DNA of 8,104 nucleotides from Acidimicrobiia bacterium (GCA_030623545.1 JAUXLW010000048.1:1-8104), one strand, 5' to 3'. Shown: positions 1-5,577, counted from the first letter of the stretch. Program-made: numbers and translations. Notes: a model not told the origin generated them from the sequence alone.

Positions 1-1
1 C

Positions 2-34
2 TATTTCGACGAAGCCAAAGAGGACCGGGCTTAG
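2..34 (+). CDS. C-terminal end of an unidentified protein (partial)
   Basis: The frame starting at base 2 reads YFDEAKEDRA and then a TAG stop at 32-34, so the last ten codons of a gene entering from the left are probably visible. The acidic, charged tail is a plausible protein C-terminus, but it is too short to assign a family. The other frame that stays open here (stop at 49-51) runs into the heptad repeats and is less convincing. The heptad array begins three bases after this stop, and the gene converges on arfB. Confidence 0.5.
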   Translation, partial: YFDEAKEDRA

Positions 35-36
35 GA

Positions 37-128
37 AGCAATAAGCAATAGGCAATAGGCAATAGGCAATAGGCAATAAGCAAGAATCCTGCTTCCTGCT
101 TCCTGCTTCCTGCTTCCTGCTTCCTGCT
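37..128. repeat. Twin heptanucleotide arrays forming an imperfect long hairpin
   Basis: Six 7-bp units of type RGCAATA run from 37 to 78 (two AGCAATA, then four GGCAATA). An AGCAAGAA centre lies at 79-86, and six perfect TCCTGCT units run from 87 to 128. The arrays match copy for copy. Folding around the centre pairs each RGCAATA with a TCCTGCT at four or five of seven positions (one is G-U in the GGCAATA copies), giving a 42-position stem with a 2-nt internal mismatch per heptad. The array fills the gap between two convergent genes, and its last unit includes the A and G of the arfB stop codon. It may act as a bidirectional terminator or 3'-end stabiliser, or simply be a slippage-prone microsatellite. 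No U-tract follows, so it is not a classical intrinsic terminator. Confidence 0.9.
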
Positions 129-546
129 ATTCCTCCTCCGGCTTTCCTCTGAGCCGCTTCTTTGCGCCCTGGCGCCGCTTGTCGTCGATACGGAACTGCT
201 GTGACGACTTCGAACGCCTGGTGGGCACCCGGCGCCGCCTGTCCTGGAGGGCGCCGTCGAGCAGCTCGGCCAGACGTTTCCGTGCCGCCTGGCGATTGCG
301 CCATTGCGAGCGCGAGTCCCCGGCGGTCACCTTCACAACCCCGTCCCGCACCCTGGTCCCCAAACGGGAAACCAATTTGGAGCGTATCTCCTCGCTTATC
401 GCCCGGCTCGACGCCACATCCCACCGCAGCTCAGCCCTGGTTGCATTGCGATTGGCATGTTGGCCGCCGGGGCCTCCTGTAGTCGAGAAAGACCACTGCA
501 GCTCATCTTCGGGGATGAGCAGGTGCCTTCCAACGGGTAGATCCAT
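127..546 (-). CDS. arfB: Alternative ribosome-rescue factor ArfB (peptidyl-tRNA hydrolase, RF-1 domain)
   Basis: This 139-residue protein carries the release-factor catalytic signature TGGPGGQH, with GGQ at residues 27-29, followed by the NRNATRAELRWDV block typical of the family. The SRSQWRNRQAA segment (about 78-88) and a strongly basic C-terminal tail (about 103-136, rich in Arg and Lys) match the ArfB/YaeJ tail that enters the empty mRNA channel of a stalled ribosome. Known ArfB proteins hydrolyse the peptidyl-tRNA on non-stop ribosomes. The ATG at 546 gives the usual family length (E. coli ArfB is about 140 residues). A longer frame back to 657 would overlap the divergent VWA gene and add an unrelated N-terminus, so I reject it. 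No Shine-Dalgarno is seen; a TACCGT hexamer lies 6 nt upstream of the ATG. The stop codon TAG is the edge of the heptad array. Confidence 0.93.
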   Translation of the reverse strand: MDLPVGRHLLIPEDELQWSFSTTGGPGGQHANRNATRAELRWDVASSRAISEEIRSKLVSRLGTRVRDGVVKVTAGDSRSQWRNRQAARKRLAELLDGALQDRRRRVPTRRSKSSQQFRIDDKRRQGAKKRLRGKPEEE

Positions 547-552
547 GCGTCC

Positions 553-558
553 ACGGTA
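553..558 (-). promoter_or_regulatory. Putative -10 element of arfB (TACCGT)
   Basis: On the minus strand TACCGT fits the actinobacterial TANNNT -10 consensus and ends 6 nt before the arfB ATG. That spacing would place the transcription start at or next to the A of the start codon, i.e. a leaderless mRNA. No convincing -35 element is visible. The motif is short and degenerate, so support comes mainly from its position. Confidence 0.35.
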
Positions 559-583
559 ATGCCCGGTGACAGCCACCAGGCTG

Positions 584-589
584 TATCGT
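584..589 (+). promoter_or_regulatory. Putative -10 element of the VWA/AAA+ operon (TATCGT)
   Basis: TATCGT matches TANNNT and is followed by exactly 9 nt and the ATG at 599. The same hexamer-to-ATG spacing is seen before the LOG and MDMPI-fold genes. It implies a leader of about 0-4 nt and supports 599 as the start, because the upstream in-frame GTG at 566 would lie upstream of the inferred transcript. No clear -35 is present. Confidence 0.4.
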
Positions 590-598
590 CCATTAGTT

Positions 599-2686
599 AT
601 GCGAGATCGCACCCAGACCATCCTCGACGAGATCCTGCCGCCGGAAGAACGGGCCATCGAATCGGTGGTAGCCCGGTATCAGAGGGTCGCCCCTGCCGTT
701 ACCCGGTTCGCCCGGACGTTGGCCAAGAACGATGAGCTTTCAGTCCGGCTCGGATCCGAAGCAGCCAGCCGGCCGAACGAGGTTGTGCTCGACCCAAGGC
801 TTTTCCAGGCAGCTTTCAGTCGAAGCGCCCCGGTTACTCCCAGCGAGTGTGCTCTGGCCTCGGCCCTGCACGAGGTGGTCCATTTGGCGGTGACCGATTT
901 CGAGGAGCAACGACCTATCCCTGAGGAGTGGCTGCCAGAGGACACCGAGGACTCCTCCGGGGACCCCGTCCCGCTCCTCGATGCCCTGTCGACGACAGGC
1001 GGAGCCCCGGCTGAGGCACTGTTCCTGGCTTTGGAGGACGCTCGTCAGGAGACGGCCCACCTCAGTGCATACCCCGGTGCCCGCTCGGTACTGGCTGATC
1101 TGTACCTGGCGGCCGTGCCGGACGCCTTCGTCACCGCCCCACCCCTGGGCCAGTTTTCGCTGGCCTGCTTCCTAATCGTGGGCCACTATGTCAAGCGCAA
1201 CCGCCTCCAAAAGCAGGCTGAGCCCAATGTGGCGGCCGCGCTCGACGACGCCGTCCCGTTCCTCGACGCGGTAGTCGCCACCACCGACGTGTGGGAAGTC
1301 GCCGGATTGACGCTGCAACTGTTGCAGGTGGCCCGGCTGCACGGGCTTGTTGCCGACGTCTCGAACACCAAGGTGATCGGAGAGGCAGAAGCCACCCGGA
1401 AGGCCGAGCGAGACGCCATCGCCGAAGGAGTCGACCGGGTGCGCCTCACCACCCCCATCCTCCAGGACGTAGAGCTCTATGACCAGACCAAGGAGGCCAC
1501 CGCCGGCGACGCCGACACCGCAGCCGACTCGGAAGCCGGGGGCGACCCCGCCACCGACCAGCTGATTCGTGTTTCCGAAGCACCGGTCATATATCCGGCG
1601 GCAGGCCAGGGCGGCAAACTCGTGGTCGGCCCGTTCCCCCACCGATTCGAGGCCTTTGCCGCCAGGGGACGAGAAGCGCTCGACGAAGCCGCCCGGGCCT
1701 GGGGAGTTGCCCAGCGTCATATCTCGGGTGAGCTCTGGCCCCTCTTCGTCGCCAATCAACGCCGCGGCCTCCGCTCGGGTTACGACGCCGGGGACCTTTC
1801 TCCATATGCCGCGTTGTTCCTGGGAGCCGGTCACTACCAGCGCATGTTCGAGCGGCGAGCTATTTCCAGCCGGCGCTCCTATGCAGTGAGCCTGCTCGTC
1901 GACGGATCCGCTTCGATGCTGCAGGCGCGGCGCCTTCCTGGAGGGGGTCGAGCCCCCTGGGGAATGGCGGCGGCCACGCTCGGCGCCTGGACTCTGGCCC
2001 GTCTGGCGGATGAGCTTCAAATCGAGTTCGAAGTGGCTCTATTCAACCGGGCATTTTCGGCTGCATTCGACGACACCGAGGCGACCTACTTGCAACGGAT
2101 GCACGGAGCCACCGCCGGCTTGCGGAGGACACAGGGCAGCCATGCTGAGCGCCTCACCCGCACCGTCAATCATTACGTCCTCAAAGGCTTCGATCAGCGT
2201 TGGCGGGCAAGTGAAGATGTTCTGGCAGGGCTTTTCTGGACCGCAGCCGAACCGCGAGCATCTGCCACGCTGGCCACTCGCAACGCCGGGGAGGCTCCAC
2301 CCGTCTCCATGTTTGAGAAAGCCGCCAACGTTGACGAGCTCAACGTGGCCTACGCGACCGAGCGGTTGCAAGCCAGGCGAGCCACCGTGCCCATCATGGT
2401 GGTCCTGGCGGATGGCATGACCCGGGGTTCCGTGGAGGCCCTGGCACAAACGGTCACGCAGGCCGAGCAGGCGGGTACCACAGTGCTTGGCATTGGGATA
2501 GGCGACGGATCTGTGCAGACTGCTTATAGCCGCAATCAGGTGGTCGACCGACCTGATGCCCTCACCCGGGCCATGGTGGATGGTGTGCGATCCGGGCTGC
2601 GACGTAGCCTCGCCATGTGGGGAGCAGACAGCTGGTGGGCTCGCTCCCACTGGTCGAATGAACCAGACTGGAGTGCTCATGGCTAG
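599..2686 (+). CDS. CobT-like VWA-domain protein with HEXXH metallopeptidase-like N-terminal domain
   Basis: A 695-residue protein. The N-terminal half contains HEVVH (residues 91-95) and, about 50 residues on, LALEDARQE (143-151). This pairing resembles the HEXXH and downstream Glu of metallopeptidase-like domains found in VWA/CobT-type proteins. An acidic, low-complexity linker (about 289-320) follows, as in CobT. The C-terminal VWA domain starts with the MIDAS motif VDGSAS (Asp435, Ser437, Ser439). The later segments NVDELNVAYATERL (577-590), VVLADG (Asp605) and GIGIGDG (631-637) match the CobT VWA layout. CobT acts with the AAA+ protein CobS in cobalt chelation; related VWA-MoxR pairs serve other remodelling roles. 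The partner here is the overlapping downstream ATPase. No signal peptide is seen, so a cytoplasmic location is likely. ATG 599 is preferred over GTG 566 because of the TATCGT element. The tail is Trp-rich (674, 679, 680, 685, 691). Substrate unknown. Confidence 0.85.
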   Translation: MRDRTQTILDEILPPEERAIESVVARYQRVAPAVTRFARTLAKNDELSVRLGSEAASRPNEVVLDPRLFQAAFSRSAPVTPSECALASALHEVVHLAVTDFEEQRPIPEEWLPEDTEDSSGDPVPLLDALSTTGGAPAEALFLALEDARQETAHLSAYPGARSVLADLYLAAVPDAFVTAPPLGQFSLACFLIVGHYVKRNRLQKQAEPNVAAALDDAVPFLDAVVATTDVWEVAGLTLQLLQVARLHGLVADVSNTKVIGEAEATRKAERDAIAEGVDRVRLTTPILQDVELYDQTKEATAGDADTAADSEAGGDPATDQLIRVSEAPVIYPAAGQGGKLVVGPFPHRFEAFAARGREALDEAARAWGVAQRHISGELWPLFVANQRRGLRSGYDAGDLSPYAALFLGAGHYQRMFERRAISSRRSYAVSLLVDGSASMLQARRLPGGGRAPWGMAAATLGAWTLARLADELQIEFEVALFNRAFSAAFDDTEATYLQRMHGATAGLRRTQGSHAERLTRTVNHYVLKGFDQRWRASEDVLAGLFWTAAEPRASATLATRNAGEAPPVSMFEKAANVDELNVAYATERLQARRATVPIMVVLADGMTRGSVEALAQTVTQAEQAGTTVLGIGIGDGSVQTAYSRNQVVDRPDALTRAMVDGVRSGLRRSLAMWGADSWWARSHWSNEPDWSAHG
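2670..2673 (+). promoter_or_regulatory. Ribosome binding site of the AAA+ gene (GGAG)
   Basis: GGAG lies 5 nt before the ATG at 2679, inside the end of the VWA gene. It is one of the few recognisable Shine-Dalgarno matches in the window and fixes the AAA+ start at 2679. With the 8-bp gene overlap it suggests translational coupling and balanced synthesis of the two proteins. Confidence 0.6.
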
Positions 2687-3677
2687 AAACATCACATTCG
2701 AAGACCCCGCCGGCGAGGAAAAGCCCGTGGAGCTGAAGACCTTCACGGTACCCAAGAGCTTGCCCGACTATCAGCAACGTGTGGGGAAGATCCCCGAACC
2801 CGACCCTTTCTATATGGATCTCGGCATGCTCTACCAATTGGCTCGCCTCGAGAGGATCCGTCGCGACCACGCCGACGAACAAGTCCCCCTTCATCTCGCC
2901 CTCAGAGGTCACATGGGCACAGGCAAGGATCACGACCTAGAGCAGTTTGCGGCATTGCTCAGGCTCCCGTATTACCGCATTCCGTTGACAGGAGAAGTGC
3001 GCGACATCACATTGATCGGATCGGTCAAACTCCATGGTGACGGCAAGGGAGGAACCGAGAGCCGCTGGGAAGACGGGGACATCACTCGAGCACTACGCGG
3101 GACCGCCCTGATCAACCTGTCGGAGCTCAACGCCGCCGGCGCCGAAACTCTGTTTGCCCTGCATGGCTTGCTCGACCGCTACCAGGCCTTGGACCTGCCC
3201 AACGGAGAGACTGTGAGACTCCCCAAGGATGCCCGCTTGTTCGGCACCATGAATCCCACCGACTTGCGCGATTATGCAGGCACCCAGACCCTCAACAAGG
3301 CCTTCGCCGACCGTTGGCTCATATGGGAAAAAGACTTCCCTAATTCAGACCAGCTAACCGGGATGATCAATCGGCGCTACCCAACCTTGGCCGAGCCTTT
3401 TGTTGAGGTCATCGCCCGGCTGGCCGTCGAAGTCAACCAATCGTTCACGGCCTCCGACAGCCGCACCCGGGTCGAAACTCCGATGAGCTTGCGGACGGTG
3501 CTCGACCGGGTCCCGGCCGGCTTACGGATGTTCGCCGATGAAGACGACCCCCTGCGGCGCACTTGGGAAGAGTTCGTGCTCCCTCACGTCGATGCGTACG
3601 ACCGGGACCACTACGAGACGGTGTGGAGCGCGGTGGCGCGCACCGGGCCTCCCGGGCCGCCGTACACAGAGGAATAG
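2679..3677 (+). CDS. CobS/MoxR-like AAA+ ATPase with altered Walker A and B motifs
   Basis: A 332-residue protein with the CobS/MoxR order of motifs: Walker A GHMGTGKD (77-84), Walker B ALINLSELNAAG (143-154), sensor 1 LFGTMNPT (187-194, Asn192), and an FADRW arginine-finger-type motif (209-213). The segment between Walker A and B also follows CobS, including the block reading IPLTGEVRDITLIG (101-114). Family members use ATP to remodel a partner together with a VWA protein, and that partner is encoded just upstream with an 8-bp overlap and a GGAG ribosome site. Two hallmark residues are changed: the Walker A Ser/Thr is Asp84, and the Walker B Asp is Ser148; Lys83 and Glu149 remain. Each change needs two or three base substitutions, so sequencing error is unlikely. 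The protein could be a weak or nucleotide-binding-only ATPase, or one with rearranged Mg2+ coordination. The order VWA then AAA+ is the reverse of the usual cobS-cobT. It ends with ...EE then TAG, running into heptads. Confidence 0.88.
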   Translation: MARNITFEDPAGEEKPVELKTFTVPKSLPDYQQRVGKIPEPDPFYMDLGMLYQLARLERIRRDHADEQVPLHLALRGHMGTGKDHDLEQFAALLRLPYYRIPLTGEVRDITLIGSVKLHGDGKGGTESRWEDGDITRALRGTALINLSELNAAGAETLFALHGLLDRYQALDLPNGETVRLPKDARLFGTMNPTDLRDYAGTQTLNKAFADRWLIWEKDFPNSDQLTGMINRRYPTLAEPFVEVIARLAVEVNQSFTASDSRTRVETPMSLRTVLDRVPAGLRMFADEDDPLRRTWEEFVLPHVDAYDRDHYETVWSAVARTGPPGPPYTEE

Positions 3678-3691
3678 CAGTCGGCAGTCGG
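3676..3691 (+). repeat. Short heptad repeat after the AAA+ stop codon
   Basis: AGCAGTC (3676-3682) and GGCAGTC (3683-3689) follow each other directly; read one phase later this is CAGTCGG twice. The first heptad begins on the A of the TAG stop codon, the same phase as the AGCAGGA heptads at the end of arfB. Both gene ends share the 12-mer GAGGAATAGCAG (3669-3680 here, 124-135 on the minus strand at arfB). Confidence 0.65.
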
Positions 3692-3718
3692 CTCAGCAAC
3701 GGGTTCGGTTGTAGAACT

Positions 3719-3771
3719 CGTGGCGCCGCAGCGAGCGTAAACCGGCTCCGCGAGCGAGCGGAGGCGCCACG
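3719..3771. repeat. Nested inverted repeat, REP-like
   Basis: CGTGGCGCC (3719-3727) and GGCGCCACG (3763-3771) form a perfect 9-bp inverted repeat. Within it CTCCGC (3746-3751) and GCGGAG (3758-3763) form a second perfect 6-bp stem around a GAGCGA loop; the stems share base 3763, so they compete by one pair. GCGAGCG motifs recur inside. The element lies in the spacer between the AAA+ gene and the membrane-protein gene. It could be a 3'-end stabiliser or terminator of the VWA/AAA+ operon, or a REP-type dispersed element. No T-run follows. Confidence 0.6.
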
Positions 3772-3799
3772 GTCCATTGGCCCGAACAGCGATGAGCCA

Positions 3800-3818
3800 G
3801 GCTCCGCGATGGGGAGCC
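3800..3818. repeat. Small hairpin with repeated GGCTCCGCGA motif
   Basis: GGCTCC (3800-3805) and GGAGCC (3813-3818) form a perfect 6-bp stem with a 7-nt loop just upstream of the ATG at 3834. The 10-mer GGCTCCGCGA at 3800-3809 also occurs at 3744-3753 inside the neighbouring inverted repeat, so the two structures look related. If transcription reads through from the upstream operon, this hairpin would sit in the leader of the next gene. Confidence 0.4.
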
Positions 3819-3833
3819 GTGGGGCGAAGAGCG

Positions 3834-4520
3834 ATGAGTACTGCCTCAACCTCGGAGCGGGAGTGGCCGAAAACACTCCTCATGGGTACCGCCCGGCTGA
3901 ACTTGCGCCACAATCTCCGTCATCGAATGCTCGCCGGATATGGCGGGGCGCTCGGTTTCGCTATCGCCGTCGCGCTCGGCTGGTGGGCTTTTGGTCGGGC
4001 GCTGGGACACGGCGACGTGGCCTCGGCTCCACTGCTTTTGCTGGTTCTACTGGGAGCTCATCGCCTCGGAGGAAACTCAATACGGATGACTCGCAGCGCA
4101 TTCGTATCGCCCGAGATCCTGGTTGAAGCCAATCGACTGGTGATCGACGATCCCACCACTCTGGTCGGCCCCCAGTCCATTCCCTTCGACCTCGTCCAGT
4201 CGGTCCATGTTGGCCCCGAAGTCGCCGGTTGGCTGGTCGGCTCCTACGCCAGGATGGCCGGCAGCGTCGAGACCCAGCTCGGCCGCTATCCGCAGCTTCC
4301 CAATCTGCTGATCGTCCTCAGCCAGCCGGTGTACGTCAACCAGGCCCGCCGGGGCATGTTCCGGTTATGGCACCTATCAGCTCCACCTCGCCCCACGAGA
4401 GTCACAAGGCGAATCTGGGCGACGGTTGACGACCATGATGCCGCCTACCTGGTTTTCGCCGACAGGGGCGTTGAGCCCAATTGGGCCACTCCAGAGCCCT
4501 CTCTCCCGGTCTGGGATTAA
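3834..4520 (+). CDS. Unrecognised membrane protein with two N-terminal transmembrane helices
   Basis: A 228-residue protein I cannot assign to a family. A basic segment (RLNLRHNLRHR, about 21-31) precedes a hydrophobic helix (about 33-53) and, after a short polar turn, a second one (about 62-79). The remaining 150 residues look soluble and beta-rich, with segments such as EANRLVIDDP and IPFDLVQSVHVGP that loosely resemble bacterial PH-like domains; this is only an impression. By the positive-inside rule the soluble part is probably cytoplasmic. The start is uncertain: in-frame TTG 3777, ATG 3792, ATG 3834 and ATG 3882 are possible, and 3792 and 3834 both sit in the context GCGATGAG. I chose 3834 because it lies beyond the spacer hairpins and gives a short N-terminus before the first helix. 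No Shine-Dalgarno or TANNNT element is obvious. Confidence 0.72.
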   Translation: MSTASTSEREWPKTLLMGTARLNLRHNLRHRMLAGYGGALGFAIAVALGWWAFGRALGHGDVASAPLLLLVLLGAHRLGGNSIRMTRSAFVSPEILVEANRLVIDDPTTLVGPQSIPFDLVQSVHVGPEVAGWLVGSYARMAGSVETQLGRYPQLPNLLIVLSQPVYVNQARRGMFRLWHLSAPPRPTRVTRRIWATVDDHDAAYLVFADRGVEPNWATPEPSLPVWD

Positions 4521-4536
4521 CCGGACGACAGAGCAC

Positions 4537-4542
4537 TAGCGT
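4537..4542 (+). promoter_or_regulatory. Putative -10 element of the LOG gene (TAGCGT)
   Basis: TAGCGT fits TANNNT and is separated by 9 nt from the ATG at 4552. It sits within CACTAG (4534-4539), whose first base is 18 nt before the ATG. The same CACTAG at the same distance precedes the next gene (5613-5618 before ATG 5631). A transcript starting 6-9 nt downstream would have almost no leader. An AAGGG at 4545-4549 is too close to the ATG to act as a normal Shine-Dalgarno. Confidence 0.45.
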
Positions 4543-4551
4543 GTAAGGGTC

Positions 4552-5577
4552 ATGAGCCCCTACCAAACCGGTGAGCCCGAGCTCGACAAACTCATCCGTG
4601 AGCTCGTCAGTGAAGCGGGCGGCGGTAAAAACTCCGACCTGGTTCAGGAGATGATCACCACGGCCTTGAAGCTCCTACGCGATGACGCAAATCGCGGTGA
4701 CGTAAAGCTCGCCAACGCCGCGCTCAAAGAGATGCGTTACCCCTTCAGAGTGTTCTCCAGTTTCAAAGATGTGCGCAAAGTCAGCATCTTCGGCTCGGCC
4801 CGGACCCCCGCCTCATCCCCCGACTACAAGATGGCGGCAGAGTTTGCAGCGATCATGACCCGCGACCGCAACTGGATGGTGATCACCGGCGCCGGTCCGG
4901 GCATCATGGAAGCGGGCAACGAAGGTGCCGGTAGCGAGCGCTCCTTCGGAGTAAACATCCGCTTGCCTTTCGAAGCCGACGCCAACCCTCACGTGCTCCC
5001 CGACCGCTTGCTCAACTTCAAATACTTCTTCACCCGCAAGCTGATTTTCGTCAAGGAGTCCCACGCTTTTGCCCTCTTCCCAGGGGGGTTCGGTACGATG
5101 GACGAAGCCTTCGAGGCCCTGACGCTGATCCAGACCGGCAAGAGCCAGATGGCGCCGGTGGTGCTCATCGAGTCGGAAGGTACCGGCTATTGGGAGACCT
5201 GGGAGCAGTTCGTGCGCGAAGACCTGCTGGGGAACGGAATGATCACGATCCACGACCTCGATCTCTACACCCACGCCCACGATGTCACTGAAGCGGCAGA
5301 CGCCATCTGCGATTTTTACGGCAACTACGACTCGCAGCGCTACGTTGATGGGAAATTGGTGCTCCGCATGCAGCGGGGCCCGGATGAGGTCTTGGTGCGA
5401 GACCTCAACGCCGAATACGGTGACATCGTGGTGTCAGGAAAAATCGAACGGATTCCCCCCACCGAAGCCGAGGTAGCCGACGAGGACGCCCCCGGCCTCG
5501 ACCGGATCCGTTTCGAATTCGACAGACGCCATTTCGGGCGTCTGCGCCAGCTAATTAATCAACTAAACACCCTCTAG
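4552..5577 (+). CDS. LOG-family protein (nucleoside-monophosphate phosphoribohydrolase fold), long form
   Basis: A 341-residue protein with the LOG Rossmann core at about 75-255: FGSAR (80-84), TGAGPGIMEAGNEGA (112-126) and the signature PGGFGTMDE (177-185), whose Glu and nearby residues are catalytic in characterised members. LOG proteins cleave the N-glycosidic bond of nucleoside 5'-monophosphates, including cytokinin ribotides; bacterial homologues such as PpnN act in nucleotide turnover. Many databases label the family lysine decarboxylase, wrongly. Compared with a minimal LOG of about 180-200 residues, it has a helical N-terminal extension (1-70) and an 80-residue charged C-terminal region (260-341), as in long-form LOG proteins. 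The true substrate cannot be read from the sequence. It likely has its own promoter (TAGCGT) and starts at ATG 4552. A perfect 8-bp hairpin lies in its last 55 bases. Confidence 0.9.
   Translation: MSPYQTGEPELDKLIRELVSEAGGGKNSDLVQEMITTALKLLRDDANRGDVKLANAALKEMRYPFRVFSSFKDVRKVSIFGSARTPASSPDYKMAAEFAAIMTRDRNWMVITGAGPGIMEAGNEGAGSERSFGVNIRLPFEADANPHVLPDRLLNFKYFFTRKLIFVKESHAFALFPGGFGTMDEAFEALTLIQTGKSQMAPVVLIESEGTGYWETWEQFVREDLLGNGMITIHDLDLYTHAHDVTEAADAICDFYGNYDSQRYVDGKLVLRMQRGPDEVLVRDLNAEYGDIVVSGKIERIPPTEAEVADEDAPGLDRIRFEFDRRHFGRLRQLINQLNTL
5523..5544 (+). repeat. Hairpin inside the 3' end of the LOG gene
   Basis: CAGACGCC (5523-5530) and GGCGTCTG (5537-5544) pair perfectly over 8 bp around an ATTTCG loop, 30 nt before the stop codon. 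The bases after it are unusually AT-rich for this genome (about 5551-5570, ctaattaatcaactaaaca). There is no U-run, so it is not a canonical intrinsic terminator. It may stabilise the mRNA end, or be a chance result of the Arg codons in the RRHFGRL stretch. Confidence 0.4.

Noticed and set aside
37..128. CRISPR array or phage attachment site
   Set aside because: Units are 7 bp, contiguous and without spacers, and there are no cas or integrase genes, so it is a microsatellite-type array.
566..598. Upstream GTG start for the VWA gene
   Set aside because: It has no ribosome site, lies upstream of the likely TATCGT -10 element, and adds 11 residues without evident function.
127..657. Longer version of arfB starting at 657 on the minus strand (176 residues)
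   Set aside because: The extra 37 residues overlap the VWA gene's start region and have no family match; ATG 546 gives the standard ArfB length and has a TANNNT element just upstream.
1172..2020. Long antisense open frame (282 residues) inside the VWA gene
   Set aside because: The product is low-complexity, rich in Gly, Arg and Val, and without recognisable motifs; long antisense frames are common opposite GC-rich genes.
2039..2755. Antisense open frame spanning the VWA/AAA+ junction
   Set aside because: It lies opposite two well-supported genes and shows no domain or start signal.
3563..4126. Open frame of 187 residues across the end of the AAA+ gene, the spacer and the membrane-protein gene
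   Set aside because: The composition is dominated by Arg, Ser, Gly and Pro, typical of an out-of-frame GC-rich translation; it conflicts with the transmembrane gene.
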